From Acidimicrobiaceae bacterium (lineage in GTDB: Bacteria > Actinomycetota > Acidimicrobiia > Acidimicrobiales > RAAP-2): a DNA stretch of 64,000 nucleotides. The notes under the pieces were generated by a model. That model was not told the origin of the DNA. It saw only the letters and a program-made list of their open reading frames with translations, and did not search any database. Shown here in pieces: positions 41,103 through 50,192 of the stretch. Positions within the stretch are counted from its first letter, which is position 1; each line of letters starts with the position of its first letter. A program made the position numbers and the translations under genes. The DNA lies in NCBI GenBank assembly GCA_003152015.1, contig PLZF01000043.1:1-64000 (forward strand), given 5' to 3'.

Positions 41103-41707
41103 GAGAACGCGGAGGCGGGCGTGGTGGAGACGGGGACGACATCAGCGGGTTCGTCGATGTCCCAGGCGAGATCGGGACGATCGAGGACCCGGACGGGAAG
41201 GCCGGTGCGGGCAGCTTCGATCCGGTGGCGGGCGAAGGAGCCGGGCCCGTAGGAGAACCGGAACCCGGCGTCGGTCGGGATCACGATGACATTGGTGCCG
41301 TTTCCGAATCGATCGGGCACCAGGGTCACCCCGGGAGCGTCTCCGACCGAAAAGAGGTCCGAAGCCCGGGGGAGATCGGCGTGTGCCACCGTCACCTGTT
41401 CGACCCCCCGCTGAGACAGGAGCTCCACGCCCGCCTCCACCGCGCCGTTGAGGCCCCGTCCTGGTTCCCAGACGACCAACGCACCCCGCGACCGGGCCCA
41501 GGTGGCTACTTCGTTGTCGTCGCAGACCACGGCGACCGGCAATGGAAACGCAGCCGCCAATACCCGATGGGCCATGGCGGCGGCCAGCGCGGCCCGTTCG
41601 CTGTCACTCAACGCGGTATCGAGGCGACCCTTGGCCTCTCTGAATGCCTTGACCGGCACCAGCACGGCTCGGGGTCCGAAGGGCAACGCGTCGCCCGGGA
41701 ACTGCAT
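41099..41707 (-). CDS. CofC/FbiD-like phospholactate or phosphoenolpyruvate guanylyltransferase
   Basis: 202 residues. It is a nucleotidyltransferase: AVLVPVKAFREAKGRLDTAL (nucleotide loop), VTVAHADLPRASDL, GTNVIVIPTDAGFRFSYGPGSFARH, then WDIDEPADV. It makes the activated phospho-three-carbon precursor of coenzyme F420; in actinobacteria the substrate is thought to be phosphoenolpyruvate (FbiD). ATG at 41707 is preferred over an upstream ATG at 41782 because homology starts there. FbiA, FbiB and FbiC are not in the window. Confidence 0.88.
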   Translation of the reverse strand: MQFPGDALPFGPRAVLVPVKAFREAKGRLDTALSDSERAALAAAMAHRVLAAAFPLPVAVVCDDNEVATWARSRGALVVWEPGRGLNGAVEAGVELLSQRGVEQVTVAHADLPRASDLFSVGDAPGVTLVPDRFGNGTNVIVIPTDAGFRFSYGPGSFARHRIEAARTGLPVRVLDRPDLAWDIDEPADVVPVSTTPASAFS

Positions 41708-41793
41708 CCGTTGGTCGGCGCCTTCCACTCCGTCAGTGTAGGGGGGTCCCGACGGGGCCACCGTCCGGCCAGCGTGGCGCATAGTGTGGCCCC

Positions 41794-42801
41794 GTGTCAG
41801 AAAAAGTTGCCGTCATCGGCGCAGGATCCTGGGGAACAACGGTGGCGGCACTGGCAGCGGGCAATGCCCCCACCGTGCTGTGGGCTCGGGATCCGGCGTT
41901 GGCGGAAACCCTTCGCACCGAGCACCGTAATCCGTCCTACCTCCCCGATTTCCGCCTGCCCGACCGGCTCGACGCCACTGCTGACATCGAAGCCGCGGTG
42001 TCGGGGGCTTCATTGGTGATCATGGCGGTTCCATCCCACGGTTTCCGCGCCGTGGCCACCGATCTGGCCGCGGTGCTCGTCGACGGCACTCCGGTCCTCA
42101 GTCTCACCAAGGGATTGGAACAGAAGAGCCACCTTCGCATGACCGAACTGTTGGCCGAGGTGGTGCCGAACAGCCCGACCGGCGTGCTCACCGGGCCCAA
42201 CCTGGCTTCCGAGGTAGCGGCCGGCCAACCGACAGCCGGGGTGGTTGCCCTGGCCGACGGGGACCAGGCGCGCTGGGTCCAGGGCCTGTTGGTGTCGGAT
42301 ACGTTCCGGGTTTACACCAACGGAGACGTCATCGGGTGCGAGATCGCCGGGGCCCTCAAGAACGTGCTGGCGGTGGCGGCCGGCATCTCGGACGGTCTGG
42401 GGTTCGGCGATAACTCCCGAGCGGCAATGATCACCCGCGGCCTGGCCGAGATGGCTCGGTTGGGCCAGCAGCTGGGTGGGGACATCATCACCTTCGGCGG
42501 TTTGGCCGGGGTGGGAGATCTGGTCGCCACCTGCACCAGTTCGAAGAGTCGGAACCATGCCGTCGGGGTGGCTCTCGGCCAGGGGCGGTCACTGGCCGAT
42601 GTGATGGGCGAGATGCGGATGGTGGCCGAGGGAGTGAAGACCGCCCGGCCCATGGTCGAGTTGGCTGCCTCCGCCGATGTGGAGGTCCCAATCGCCTCGC
42701 AAGTGGCCGACATGATCGATGGGATCCAGAGTCCGGCGGAGGCAATCGCCGCTCTCATGCAGCGTCCGGCCACCTCCGAGTTCGGGAATCTTCGACCATG
42801 A
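41794..42801 (+). CDS. gpsA: Glycerol-3-phosphate dehydrogenase [NAD(P)+]
   Basis: 335 residues. It reduces dihydroxyacetone phosphate to sn-glycerol 3-phosphate for membrane lipids. VAVIGAGSWGTTVAAL is the dinucleotide fold, followed by VLTGPNLASEVAAGQPTAGV and EIAGALKNVLAVAAGISDGLGFGDNSRAA, which contains the catalytic Lys and substrate region. GTG at 41794. Its last codons overlap the adenylate cyclase start (ATGA). Confidence 0.95.
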   Translation: MSEKVAVIGAGSWGTTVAALAAGNAPTVLWARDPALAETLRTEHRNPSYLPDFRLPDRLDATADIEAAVSGASLVIMAVPSHGFRAVATDLAAVLVDGTPVLSLTKGLEQKSHLRMTELLAEVVPNSPTGVLTGPNLASEVAAGQPTAGVVALADGDQARWVQGLLVSDTFRVYTNGDVIGCEIAGALKNVLAVAAGISDGLGFGDNSRAAMITRGLAEMARLGQQLGGDIITFGGLAGVGDLVATCTSSKSRNHAVGVALGQGRSLADVMGEMRMVAEGVKTARPMVELAASADVEVPIASQVADMIDGIQSPAEAIAALMQRPATSEFGNLRP

Positions 42802-44174
42802 GCGACGGTGGCGCGACTGGCGGCGGCACCGACGGGCCGCCCGATTCCGCGAATTCGTCCTCGGATGACGAGGCCATGGTTCCCGATCCCGAACGGCGGG
42901 CCGAAGCCCTGGCCCGGGTCCGTTCGCTCCTCATCGATCTGGGCACCACCGAAGAAGAAATCGACGCGGCGGTGGCCGACGATGTCGTCGATCTGTTGGT
43001 GGTGGATCGGATGCTGGTGCCGGCGGAGCGTCGATTGACCCTGGCACAGGTCTTGGCCCGCACCGGGATCGGGATGGAGCAGGCCCGACGAATCTGGAGG
43101 GCCCTGGGGTTTCTGGATGTGGACGAAGACGAACTCGCCTTCACCGAAATGGATGTCGAGGCGCTTCAACAGTTCGAGGCCCTGACCAGCATGGGACAGG
43201 CCGATTTCGATTCGTCATTGCAAATGGTCAGGGTCATCGGCTTTTCCATGGCACGCATCGCCGAGGCCACCACCGCCCGTGGCACCACTCCGGCCATCGA
43301 ATCGTCGGGAGACAGCGTCGTAGACGCCGACGTGTACTCCCGGGTGCTCAGCGTGTCGCTTCCGACCATGGCCCGTTTGCTCGAGTTCATATGGCGCCGT
43401 CACCTTCAAGCTGCCACCCGGCGCGAAATGCTGATTCGTGCTCGTGGGGCGGCGAAGGGGACCAGCCCGGTCATGGCCGTCGGGTTCGCCGACATGGTGG
43501 GTTTCACCATGCTCAGCCAACATCTGGCTGACGATGAGCTGGCGGCCGTGGTCGCCAGGTTCGAAGAACTCGCCCACAACACCGTGACGTCGTTGGGTGG
43601 CCGGGTGGTGAAGATGATCGGCGACGAGGTCATGTTCGTGGTGCCGACCGCCGCCGATGCCGCTCGGATCGGGCTGAGCCTGGCCGAGGCGTACTCCGAC
43701 GATGAGCTCCTGTCCGATGTGCGGGTGGCGCTGTCGGTGGGCCCGGTGCTGCTCCAGGACGGTGACTACTACGGCCCGGTGGTCAACCTGGCCAGTCGCC
43801 TGGTCGGGATCGCCAATCCCGGCACCGTGTTGATGTCCGATGAGTTCCACGCGGCCATCGTGTTGGAGACCGAGGGGGAATTTGTCGGACGCGCGCTCCG
43901 GCCTCGCAGCCTGAAAGGCATCGGCTGGGTACAAGTCTGGAAGCTGTCACGGGTGGGAAGCGAGCCCGGGGCCGAAGGTCGACGCAACGTGCGGTGGGAA
44001 CGGTTCGGCGAGGTCGTACGCGAAATCGACGAACTGCGCAACCGGGGGGAGAAATTGATAGTGGAGCGTCACCGCCGTTCCGCTGCGGATTCACCTGCCG
44101 GGGAGCCTGACCCACCGGGCGGGGACGCCAACCTGTCAGCCGAGGTGGATAGTGGCGATCCGGTGACCCCGTAG
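42798..44174 (+). CDS. Class III adenylate cyclase with N-terminal regulatory domain (Rv1264-like)
   Basis: 458 residues. Residues about 30-210 form a helical region (LTLAQVLARTGIGMEQARRI; ALQQFEALTSMGQADFDSSL) resembling the pH-sensing autoinhibitory domain of mycobacterial Rv1264. The catalytic domain follows: VGFADMVGFTMLSQHLADDE (first metal Asp), GGRVVKMIGDEVMFV (second Asp) and GPVVNLASRLVGIA (transition-state Asn/Arg). It makes cAMP from ATP. Translational coupling to gpsA is odd and may tie signalling to membrane lipid supply. The C-terminal tail is Pro/Asp-rich. Confidence 0.9.
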   Translation: MSDGGATGGGTDGPPDSANSSSDDEAMVPDPERRAEALARVRSLLIDLGTTEEEIDAAVADDVVDLLVVDRMLVPAERRLTLAQVLARTGIGMEQARRIWRALGFLDVDEDELAFTEMDVEALQQFEALTSMGQADFDSSLQMVRVIGFSMARIAEATTARGTTPAIESSGDSVVDADVYSRVLSVSLPTMARLLEFIWRRHLQAATRREMLIRARGAAKGTSPVMAVGFADMVGFTMLSQHLADDELAAVVARFEELAHNTVTSLGGRVVKMIGDEVMFVVPTAADAARIGLSLAEAYSDDELLSDVRVALSVGPVLLQDGDYYGPVVNLASRLVGIANPGTVLMSDEFHAAIVLETEGEFVGRALRPRSLKGIGWVQVWKLSRVGSEPGAEGRRNVRWERFGEVVREIDELRNRGEKLIVERHRRSAADSPAGEPDPPGGDANLSAEVDSGDPVTP

Positions 44175-44258
44175 GTCTACCCGCCAAGCTCGTCTCCCCC
44201 TGACGGCCCACGACCCAGGCCGGCTATCAGCAGAGAATCCTGTTGCTACCTATTGTCA

Positions 44259-44312
44259 CGGGCGAACCTTGGCCCGGCACGCGAGTGCCGGCGGTGATTC
44301 GCCGTCGCCCGC
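44259..44312 (+). promoter_or_regulatory. Nested inverted repeats in the cobQ leader
   Basis: CCGGCAC-GCGA-GTGCCGG (44274-44291) is a 7-bp stem with a GNRA tetraloop. It is enclosed by CGGGCGAA and a matching TTCGCCG...CGCCCG region. The 210-bp gap before cobQ contains no gene. It lacks the conserved B12-box features I would expect of a cobalamin riboswitch. Confidence 0.3.
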
Positions 44313-44384
44313 TTCCCGGGGGAGTATGGCGTCGATGTTGAGTTCGCGAACGTTTTTGTGCGCTGTGCCACATCGGGACGCGCG

Positions 44385-45893
44385 ATGACCGGCGGACTGC
44401 TGGTCGCCGGCACCACCTCGGATGCCGGTAAATCGTTGGTCACCGCCGGCATCTGCCGGTGGTTGGCCCGCCGCGGGGTGCGGGTCGCCCCGTTCAAAGC
44501 CCAGAACATGTCCAACAATTCAATGGTCTGTCTGGACGGGTCGGAGATCGGGCGGGCCCAGTGGTTGCAGGCCCTGGCCGCCGGGGTCGTGCCGGAGGCA
44601 GCCATGAATCCGGTACTCCTGAAGCCTGGAAGCGACAACCGGTCCCACGTGATGTTGATGGGCCGGCCGCATGGGGAACTGTCGTCCTCGGACTGGACGA
44701 CCGGCCGGTCCGCCCTGGCCGAGGCCGCCTTCGCCGCCTTCGCCGATCTGGCTTCGCGCTACGACGTGGTGATCGCCGAGGGTGCCGGCAGTCCCACCGA
44801 GGTGAATCTGCGAGCCGGCGACTTTGTCAACATGGGGTTGGCCCGGCGGGTTGGTCTGCCCGTATTGGTGGTCGGTGACATCGACCGTGGCGGGGTGCTG
44901 GCTGCCATGTTCGGCACCTTGGCCCTGCTGTCGGCCGCCGACCAGGCGCTGGTGGCAGGTTGGGTGGTGAACAAATTCCGTGGTCGGCAGAGCCTGCTCG
45001 ATCCGGGCCTTCAATCGTTGCAGCGGGTCACCGGGCGTCCAGTACTTGGCGTGCTTCCGTGGCTGGAAGACGTGTGGATAGATGCAGAGGACGCGCTGGC
45101 CGTCGCCGGTTGGTCCTCGCCGGCACCAGTCGCCGGTCCCACACTGCGGATAGCCGTCATCCGCCTTCCGCGGGCATCCAACGCCACCGACGTCGACGCC
45201 CTGGCCGCCGAACCGGGCATCGCCGTCAGTGTCACTGCCGATCCCGACACGGTGGCGTCCGCCGACCTGGCCGTGTTGCCGGGCAGCCGTGCAACCCTGG
45301 ACGACCTCGATTGGCTTCGCCGACGCGGTCTCGCCGATGCCCTCGCCGCTCGGGCCGGTGCCGGTCGGCCGGTGCTGGGCATCTGCGGCGGCTACCAGAT
45401 GCTGGCCAAGTCCATCGATGATCCGATCGAGTCCCGGCGGGGACGGGTGGCAGGCCTGAGTCTGTTGCCTACCCTGGTCACCTTCGACAACTCCAAGCAT
45501 CTCGGAACGACGTCGGGGAAGTGGCGGGGCAGGGTTGTAAGCGGTTACCAGATCCACCACGGTGTGGCCATCCTCGATGCCGAAGATCCCGAGGCGGCGG
45601 ACGCGGAGCCGTTCCTCGACGGCTTCAGACACCGAGCCGTATGGGGATCCACCTGGCACGGCGCATTCGAACATGACGAGTTCCGCCGCGCCTGGTTGAC
45701 CGAAGTAGCTGCCCAGGCCCAGGTCGCCTGGCATGCATCCGAGCACTCGCCGGGTTTCTCTGGGTTGCGGGACACCATGCTCGACCGACTGGCCGACGCC
45801 ATCGAGCAGCACCTCGATACCGACTACCTGCTCCGCATCATCGAGCACGGACCCGACCCGGACCTCCCATTCATTCCGCCCGGTGCACCCTGA
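44385..45893 (+). CDS. cobQ: Cobyric acid synthase CobQ
   Basis: 502 residues. It amidates four carboxyl groups of adenosylcobyrinate a,c-diamide using glutamine. LLVAGTTSDAGKSLVTAGIC is the P-loop, FKAQNMSNNS and LLKPGSDNRSHVMLMGRP are typical. The C-terminal glutaminase has the nucleophile in VLGICGGYQMLA and SGYQIHHG downstream. ATG at 44385. No other cobalamin genes are in the window. Confidence 0.95.
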   Translation: MTGGLLVAGTTSDAGKSLVTAGICRWLARRGVRVAPFKAQNMSNNSMVCLDGSEIGRAQWLQALAAGVVPEAAMNPVLLKPGSDNRSHVMLMGRPHGELSSSDWTTGRSALAEAAFAAFADLASRYDVVIAEGAGSPTEVNLRAGDFVNMGLARRVGLPVLVVGDIDRGGVLAAMFGTLALLSAADQALVAGWVVNKFRGRQSLLDPGLQSLQRVTGRPVLGVLPWLEDVWIDAEDALAVAGWSSPAPVAGPTLRIAVIRLPRASNATDVDALAAEPGIAVSVTADPDTVASADLAVLPGSRATLDDLDWLRRRGLADALAARAGAGRPVLGICGGYQMLAKSIDDPIESRRGRVAGLSLLPTLVTFDNSKHLGTTSGKWRGRVVSGYQIHHGVAILDAEDPEAADAEPFLDGFRHRAVWGSTWHGAFEHDEFRRAWLTEVAAQAQVAWHASEHSPGFSGLRDTMLDRLADAIEQHLDTDYLLRIIEHGPDPDLPFIPPGAP

Positions 45894-45918
45894 CCGGCGG
45901 GGTCAGGTGACGGCGGGG

Positions 45919-46341
45919 TCAGGTGACGGTGGGGACGGCGATACCTAGATCGTCGGCCGCGGCGGCGAGCAGCGGCCCGACATTGCGTTCCGTGCCGAAC
46001 CATAGTGCCCGGCCCCAGGTGAGACCGGCGGCGAGGGTCTCGGCGCTGAGCCATCCGGTGCCGTCGTAGCGGGCGGCAATCTGCGCAGTCTCGTCGAGCA
46101 AGGGCCGGGGGTCTGCGACCTGAAGCACCTCGGGATGGGAGTAGCGGATGGTGTCCCGGTCTGTCGGGCTCAACGCGGCAAGCAGCTGGGAGATCTATCC
46201 GGCACACCGGGTCGGTGGATGAGCTGCAGAAGTCGCCAGTGGCGGCTGGCCGGGAGCACCAGTTCTTCTGTGTCGGGTTAGACCATCCGGCCATCTGCCG
46301 CCCACCACGCGCACAGCCAGGTATTCGTCGACGATGATCAC
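45919..46341 (-). pseudogene. PIN-like toxin gene broken by two frameshifts
   Basis: Three frames on the minus strand together read as one protein. VIIVDEYLAVRVVGGRWPDG starts at GTG 46341. After a shift near 46275-46290 comes DTEELVLPASRHWRLLQLIH. After another near 46195 comes ISQLLAALSPTDRDTIRYSH and PEVLQVADPRPLLDETAQIA through to TWGRALWFGTERNVGPLLAAA. This is a common actinobacterial toxin-like family encoded after a small antitoxin. Only the last 84 residues remain as an open frame. Confidence 0.6.
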
Positions 46342-46362
46342 CGCCGGTTGTTTCCCGTCCGG

Positions 46363-46554
46363 TCAGCCGGTGTCGTCGTGGTGGCCGCCGAGGATCGGGT
46401 CGGCCTCCAAGTAGGCGTCGAGGGAGGCCTGGAACTCGTCGACCAGGTCACCGGTCGTGAACCGGGCCAGCACCTCCCGGCCGGCCGCCGACAGGCGCGG
46501 ATCGCCCGCCCGGCGGCGCCTGCGGCGCTCTTCTAAGACATCGACGACCACCAT
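46363..46554 (-). CDS. Antitoxin-like small protein upstream of the broken PIN-like gene
   Basis: 63 residues. An Arg-rich stretch EERRRRRRAGDPRLSAAGRE is followed by VLARFTTGDLVDEFQASLDAYLEADPILG. The small basic/helical composition and position directly before the toxin frame fit an antitoxin. It is open throughout, so it may have outlived its toxin. Confidence 0.5.
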   Translation of the reverse strand: MVVVDVLEERRRRRRAGDPRLSAAGREVLARFTTGDLVDEFQASLDAYLEADPILGGHHDDTG

Positions 46555-46905
46555 CTATTCCATTGTGCCGCCTCCGGCCAGCGAAGGAACAGCAGTTGAC
46601 GGAAGGACCAGGACCGGATGTGCTCGGCCCAGCCACGCTCCTCATTTCGGCCCCCTCTGGATTGATCGAGGTCAACTTGCCAACTGACAACTCGCGCAGG
46701 CCGGTGGTTTGCGACTTGACGCTGGCACGACCGGAGGAACCTCAGAACTGACGTTGGCAATGGCAGGGGAAACAACCGACAAGGGCAGCCCGGTCGGCGT
46801 CTGCCTGTGAGAACATCTTGGGTGCAGGCGAACGATGGCTCAGGGGAACTCACACCGAGTTCGACAGCCAGTGCGCGGGTCCGAGAAGAGAACCGAGGAT
46901 TGGGC
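46555..46905. other. Gene-poor interval
   Basis: Several short overlapping frames exist, but none has a convincing start, ribosome binding site or recognisable protein. I see no strong hairpin or repeat. It probably holds the promoters of the divergent antitoxin-like gene and the following unknown gene. Confidence 0.5.
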
Positions 46906-47322
46906 ATGAACTGGACATGGAACATCCGCAGCCGGGATGGTGGAATGAACGGGCTCGAGTTCACCCGGGCAACCACCGCCGGAGGTTTCACCCGGGTCCT
47001 GGTTCACGCCGCCCCCGGCCAGGCGTCAGTGGAAGTGTTCGCCGACGATGGTGGGGTCGTGGTGCGAGGTGACGTTGACCGCGCCGGTGAGTACTCCCCG
47101 ATCACCCTGCTGACCCTCGAGGGTGGGCTCACCCGAAAAGAGGTCTGGCCCGATGACAGCCTGCTCGGCCTCCCCGTGCTGATCGCCGGCGGCGAAGTCG
47201 GGATACTGACCGAGTGGCACCATGCAGAAGACCACAGTTGGTGGAAGTGGTCGGTGGAGTTCTCCAACCACACCGGAAGGCCGGCTGATTGGGCACCACC
47301 GGACCCGAAGGTGAAGCACTGA
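46906..47322 (+). CDS. Conserved-looking protein of unknown function
   Basis: 138 residues from ATG at 46906, with GAGG seven bases upstream (ATG at 46945 is an alternative). A beta-rich composition is suggested: LEFTRATTAGGFTRVLVHAA, SVEVFADDGGVVVRGDVDRA, GEVGILTEWHHAEDHSWWKW, SVEFSNHTGRPADWAPP. No signal peptide or membrane helix. I do not recognise the function; the even spacing of Trp and Gly residues suggests a small sandwich fold. Confidence 0.65.
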   Translation: MNWTWNIRSRDGGMNGLEFTRATTAGGFTRVLVHAAPGQASVEVFADDGGVVVRGDVDRAGEYSPITLLTLEGGLTRKEVWPDDSLLGLPVLIAGGEVGILTEWHHAEDHSWWKWSVEFSNHTGRPADWAPPDPKVKH

Positions 47323-47480
47323 GGGCGGGCTGTTCTGGGGACGTCCGCCTGCAGACGGACCGGCGGCCGGCAGGTCACACCCTTTGGTCGACCATTGGTC
47401 TCTACTGATCTCCGTCGACGACATGGCGCACGACGTTCCGTAGTCGGACCATGAGTCACACACTTTGGTCCGCCACCCTG

Positions 47481-50192
47481 TCAGTCGAGGCGGAGGGTGG
47501 CGATGCCGTGGGCTCGGAGTTCGAACCGACCGGCGAAGGGTAGGAGGGGCCGGCCTCGTAGGTCGACCAACCACCCCGATCGACTGTCGACCTCCACCAC
47601 CGTGGGAAGGTCGTCCGGGTTGAACACCCTGACCTCGAGGGCACCAGTCTCTCGTCGTACCGAGGACACCTCCGCCCCCCGGATGGTGAGCGGCGACCCC
47701 GAGGCAGGTCGGCTACCTCCACCGAAGGAGCCCACCGTCAGCAGGGGTAGGAGGACGTCATCGGCCAACCGGTAGGGATTGGTGTCGTCGACCGAAAGGG
47801 CATAACGGGCCTCGACCGGTCCGATCATCTGAGGACCCTCGATGGGGGTCATCGGGCCGGCCGGGAGGGGGCGGGTGCTCATCCCGAATCGGGACAGCAT
47901 GCCGGTGGACCGGAGCAGGGTGAGGGCCAGGCCGGTTGCCCTCGGCTCGGAGTCGTCAACGCTCACGATGTCGACGAGTTCGTACTCGAGGAGCCCCTCG
48001 TGGATCACCGTCAACCCCCCGGCCGACACGAAGCGGCGCGAGGGAAAGGTAGGGGTGCCGAACTCGTCTTCTCGGCCCTCGGCCGTCAACCCGCGTTCGA
48101 CCACGGTGAAGGCGCACTCGGCTCGTGAGGTCATAGCCGGTTCGGGCAGCGGGAAATGGACACGTAGCCGGTGATCTCTGGACGGATTTTCGAAGGCGGT
48201 ACGTACCCGTGTCACCGTTTCATCGGCCCGGAGCTCCAAGGTGGTGGTGACCTCGGTGGTGCGCGACCCGACCCGGGCCAGGCGGTCACCATCCACCCGC
48301 TCGGGCCAGGTATAGGTGGAGGTCACGATCACGGTGCCCCGCACCGGGCCCCGGTCGCCGATGGAGACACTCACCGAGTCGGGAACGTCCACCGTGGTGT
48401 CGTTGGCCGGCGGAGAGTAGTTGTAGGTATCGCCGTAGTCACCCTCGTCGACCAACCGGCCGTAGCCGGGCACCCCATTGAGGGAGAAGGTGCCGTCGTC
48501 GGGATTGACCACCACCGTCATCAGACCGTTGGAAAGGGTCGCCACCAAATTCGAGTCGTCGGCGGTGACCGGGTGGACGAGATGGGCGGGGGCAAACGTG
48601 GCCCACCCGAAGCCGGGGACCGACTCCTGGCGGCTGAGGATCCTTCGCATGGCCGGTTGGTCGACGGTGACCCGGACTTCGGTGTCCGGATGGGCGGTGA
48701 GCCGAGTGAACAACTCCCGTTTGATCTCTTCGATGGGCACCTCCTCGGGAGCCTCGGGTCCCAGAGTGAGGGTGATGTCGAGACCGGTGTCGTCTTCGGT
48801 CAGCGACACCTCGGTCACGTAGGTGTCGTCGTCGATGCGCGACCCCTGGATCAGTCCGAGCATGCTGATGACGGTGGCGCCACTGAGGGTGATGGTGCCG
48901 GGGAGTCCGGCCCGCTCGGACATCACTTGGACATCCGGTCCCGGGTCGCCATTCGCCGGTACCACCAGTTCCACCATGCCCGCCCGGTCGCCGGCGGCTG
49001 GGTTGACCACGGCGGTTCCCGGTTCGGTGAGCGAGGCGCCGATGGCAGCCAGTGCTTCACCGGTGAGGCCTTCACCGATATGGCGAGCCTCGGCGTAGCG
49101 GTGGAGTACGGCGTCGACCACCTCGTCCACCGAGCAGGCGCAGATCGAGTCGTGGGCGGCGTTGCGGATCATCAGCTTCCAGGCCACATCGAGAAATGCC
49201 CCCGGCCAGCCATCCCCGGGGAGATAGAGGGCACTGAGCGGTTCGGCCAGCCGTTCGAGTGACCGTTCGGATCGCGCCGCCGCCTGTTTCACGTCGACCC
49301 GGTTCGACCCGACGCCCATCAACAGATTCGAGCGGTATCCCGAGCGGAGCTCTCCCTTCCACTCCGGCAGGTCGTCGCTGGTGAGGCCACTGAGGTAGTC
49401 GGGCAGTGAGCTGATGCCGAGTTCGAACTCACCCTGCATCTCATTGGCCTCGGCGACCACCCGGCCCAGCCAGGGCTGGGGGCGTTGGTGATCGGTGCCG
49501 TTCATGAACAGCAACGGTGCATCGTCGGCCAGGAGCGACCCGATCTCATCCATGTGGGCCCGGAGCCGGCGGACGAGGGCCTTGGCATCGTCGGGCACGG
49601 CCGCACCGTTCCCGTACCCGGCAATCAGGTACTCGGCCCTGACCCGCGTCTGGTCGGGCGCCTCCCAGACGAACGCCGAGGTGTCGATGGCCGACGGGAC
49701 CCCTCGCCACACCACCGCATCGTGCAGCCCGGCCAGCGAAAGAATCTGTGGCATCTGGGCGATGTGTCCGAACATGTCGGGGAGGTAGCCCACATCCATT
49801 ACCCCTCCGAAGCCGGTGCCCCGTCTGATGCCGGCCTGCAGGTCGCGGACGATGGTCTCGCCCGAGATGAGGAACTCGTCCATCAGGATGTACCACGGAC
49901 CCAGGGTGAGCCGCCCAGCGGAAACCAGCGCGCGCAGGCGCGACTCGTTCTCGGGACGGATCTCGAGATAGTCGTCGATGACCGCCAGTTGGCCATCGAG
50001 GAGGAAGGTCTTGTAGGAGGGATCCCGTTCCAATAGGTCGATCAGGCCATCGATGAGGTGAACCAACTTCAACCGGAACGTCTGGAACGGGTCATACCAC
50101 TCCCGGTCCCAGTGGGTGTGGGGGACGACGGCGATACGTCGGGGCGCCGATGGCCGTCCCCCAGCTTCAGAGGCTGTCGTCGAAGAGGTCAT
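47481..50192 (-). CDS. Alpha-mannosidase, glycoside hydrolase family 38
   Basis: 903 residues. VVPHTHWDREWYDPFQTFRL contains the zinc-binding HxHxD. VMDVGYLPDMFGHIAQMPQI has the catalytic nucleophile Asp (PDMFGH), and MIRNAAHDSICACSVDEV is the later zinc-ligand block. The long beta-sandwich C-terminus is complete. The nearest characterised type is the mannosylglycerate hydrolase (MngB)/cytosolic alpha-mannosidase group. There is no signal peptide, so it acts in the cytoplasm on imported oligosaccharides or mannosylglycerate. The ATG overlaps the stop of the upstream small gene. Confidence 0.92.
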   Translation of the reverse strand: MTSSTTASEAGGRPSAPRRIAVVPHTHWDREWYDPFQTFRLKLVHLIDGLIDLLERDPSYKTFLLDGQLAVIDDYLEIRPENESRLRALVSAGRLTLGPWYILMDEFLISGETIVRDLQAGIRRGTGFGGVMDVGYLPDMFGHIAQMPQILSLAGLHDAVVWRGVPSAIDTSAFVWEAPDQTRVRAEYLIAGYGNGAAVPDDAKALVRRLRAHMDEIGSLLADDAPLLFMNGTDHQRPQPWLGRVVAEANEMQGEFELGISSLPDYLSGLTSDDLPEWKGELRSGYRSNLLMGVGSNRVDVKQAAARSERSLERLAEPLSALYLPGDGWPGAFLDVAWKLMIRNAAHDSICACSVDEVVDAVLHRYAEARHIGEGLTGEALAAIGASLTEPGTAVVNPAAGDRAGMVELVVPANGDPGPDVQVMSERAGLPGTITLSGATVISMLGLIQGSRIDDDTYVTEVSLTEDDTGLDITLTLGPEAPEEVPIEEIKRELFTRLTAHPDTEVRVTVDQPAMRRILSRQESVPGFGWATFAPAHLVHPVTADDSNLVATLSNGLMTVVVNPDDGTFSLNGVPGYGRLVDEGDYGDTYNYSPPANDTTVDVPDSVSVSIGDRGPVRGTVIVTSTYTWPERVDGDRLARVGSRTTEVTTTLELRADETVTRVRTAFENPSRDHRLRVHFPLPEPAMTSRAECAFTVVERGLTAEGREDEFGTPTFPSRRFVSAGGLTVIHEGLLEYELVDIVSVDDSEPRATGLALTLLRSTGMLSRFGMSTRPLPAGPMTPIEGPQMIGPVEARYALSVDDTNPYRLADDVLLPLLTVGSFGGGSRPASGSPLTIRGAEVSSVRRETGALEVRVFNPDDLPTVVEVDSRSGWLVDLRGRPLLPFAGRFELRAHGIATLRLD

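Noticed and set aside
44175-44384. Cobalamin riboswitch ahead of cobQ
   Set aside because: The conserved B12-box sequence and the long multi-stem leader are absent; only local hairpins are present.
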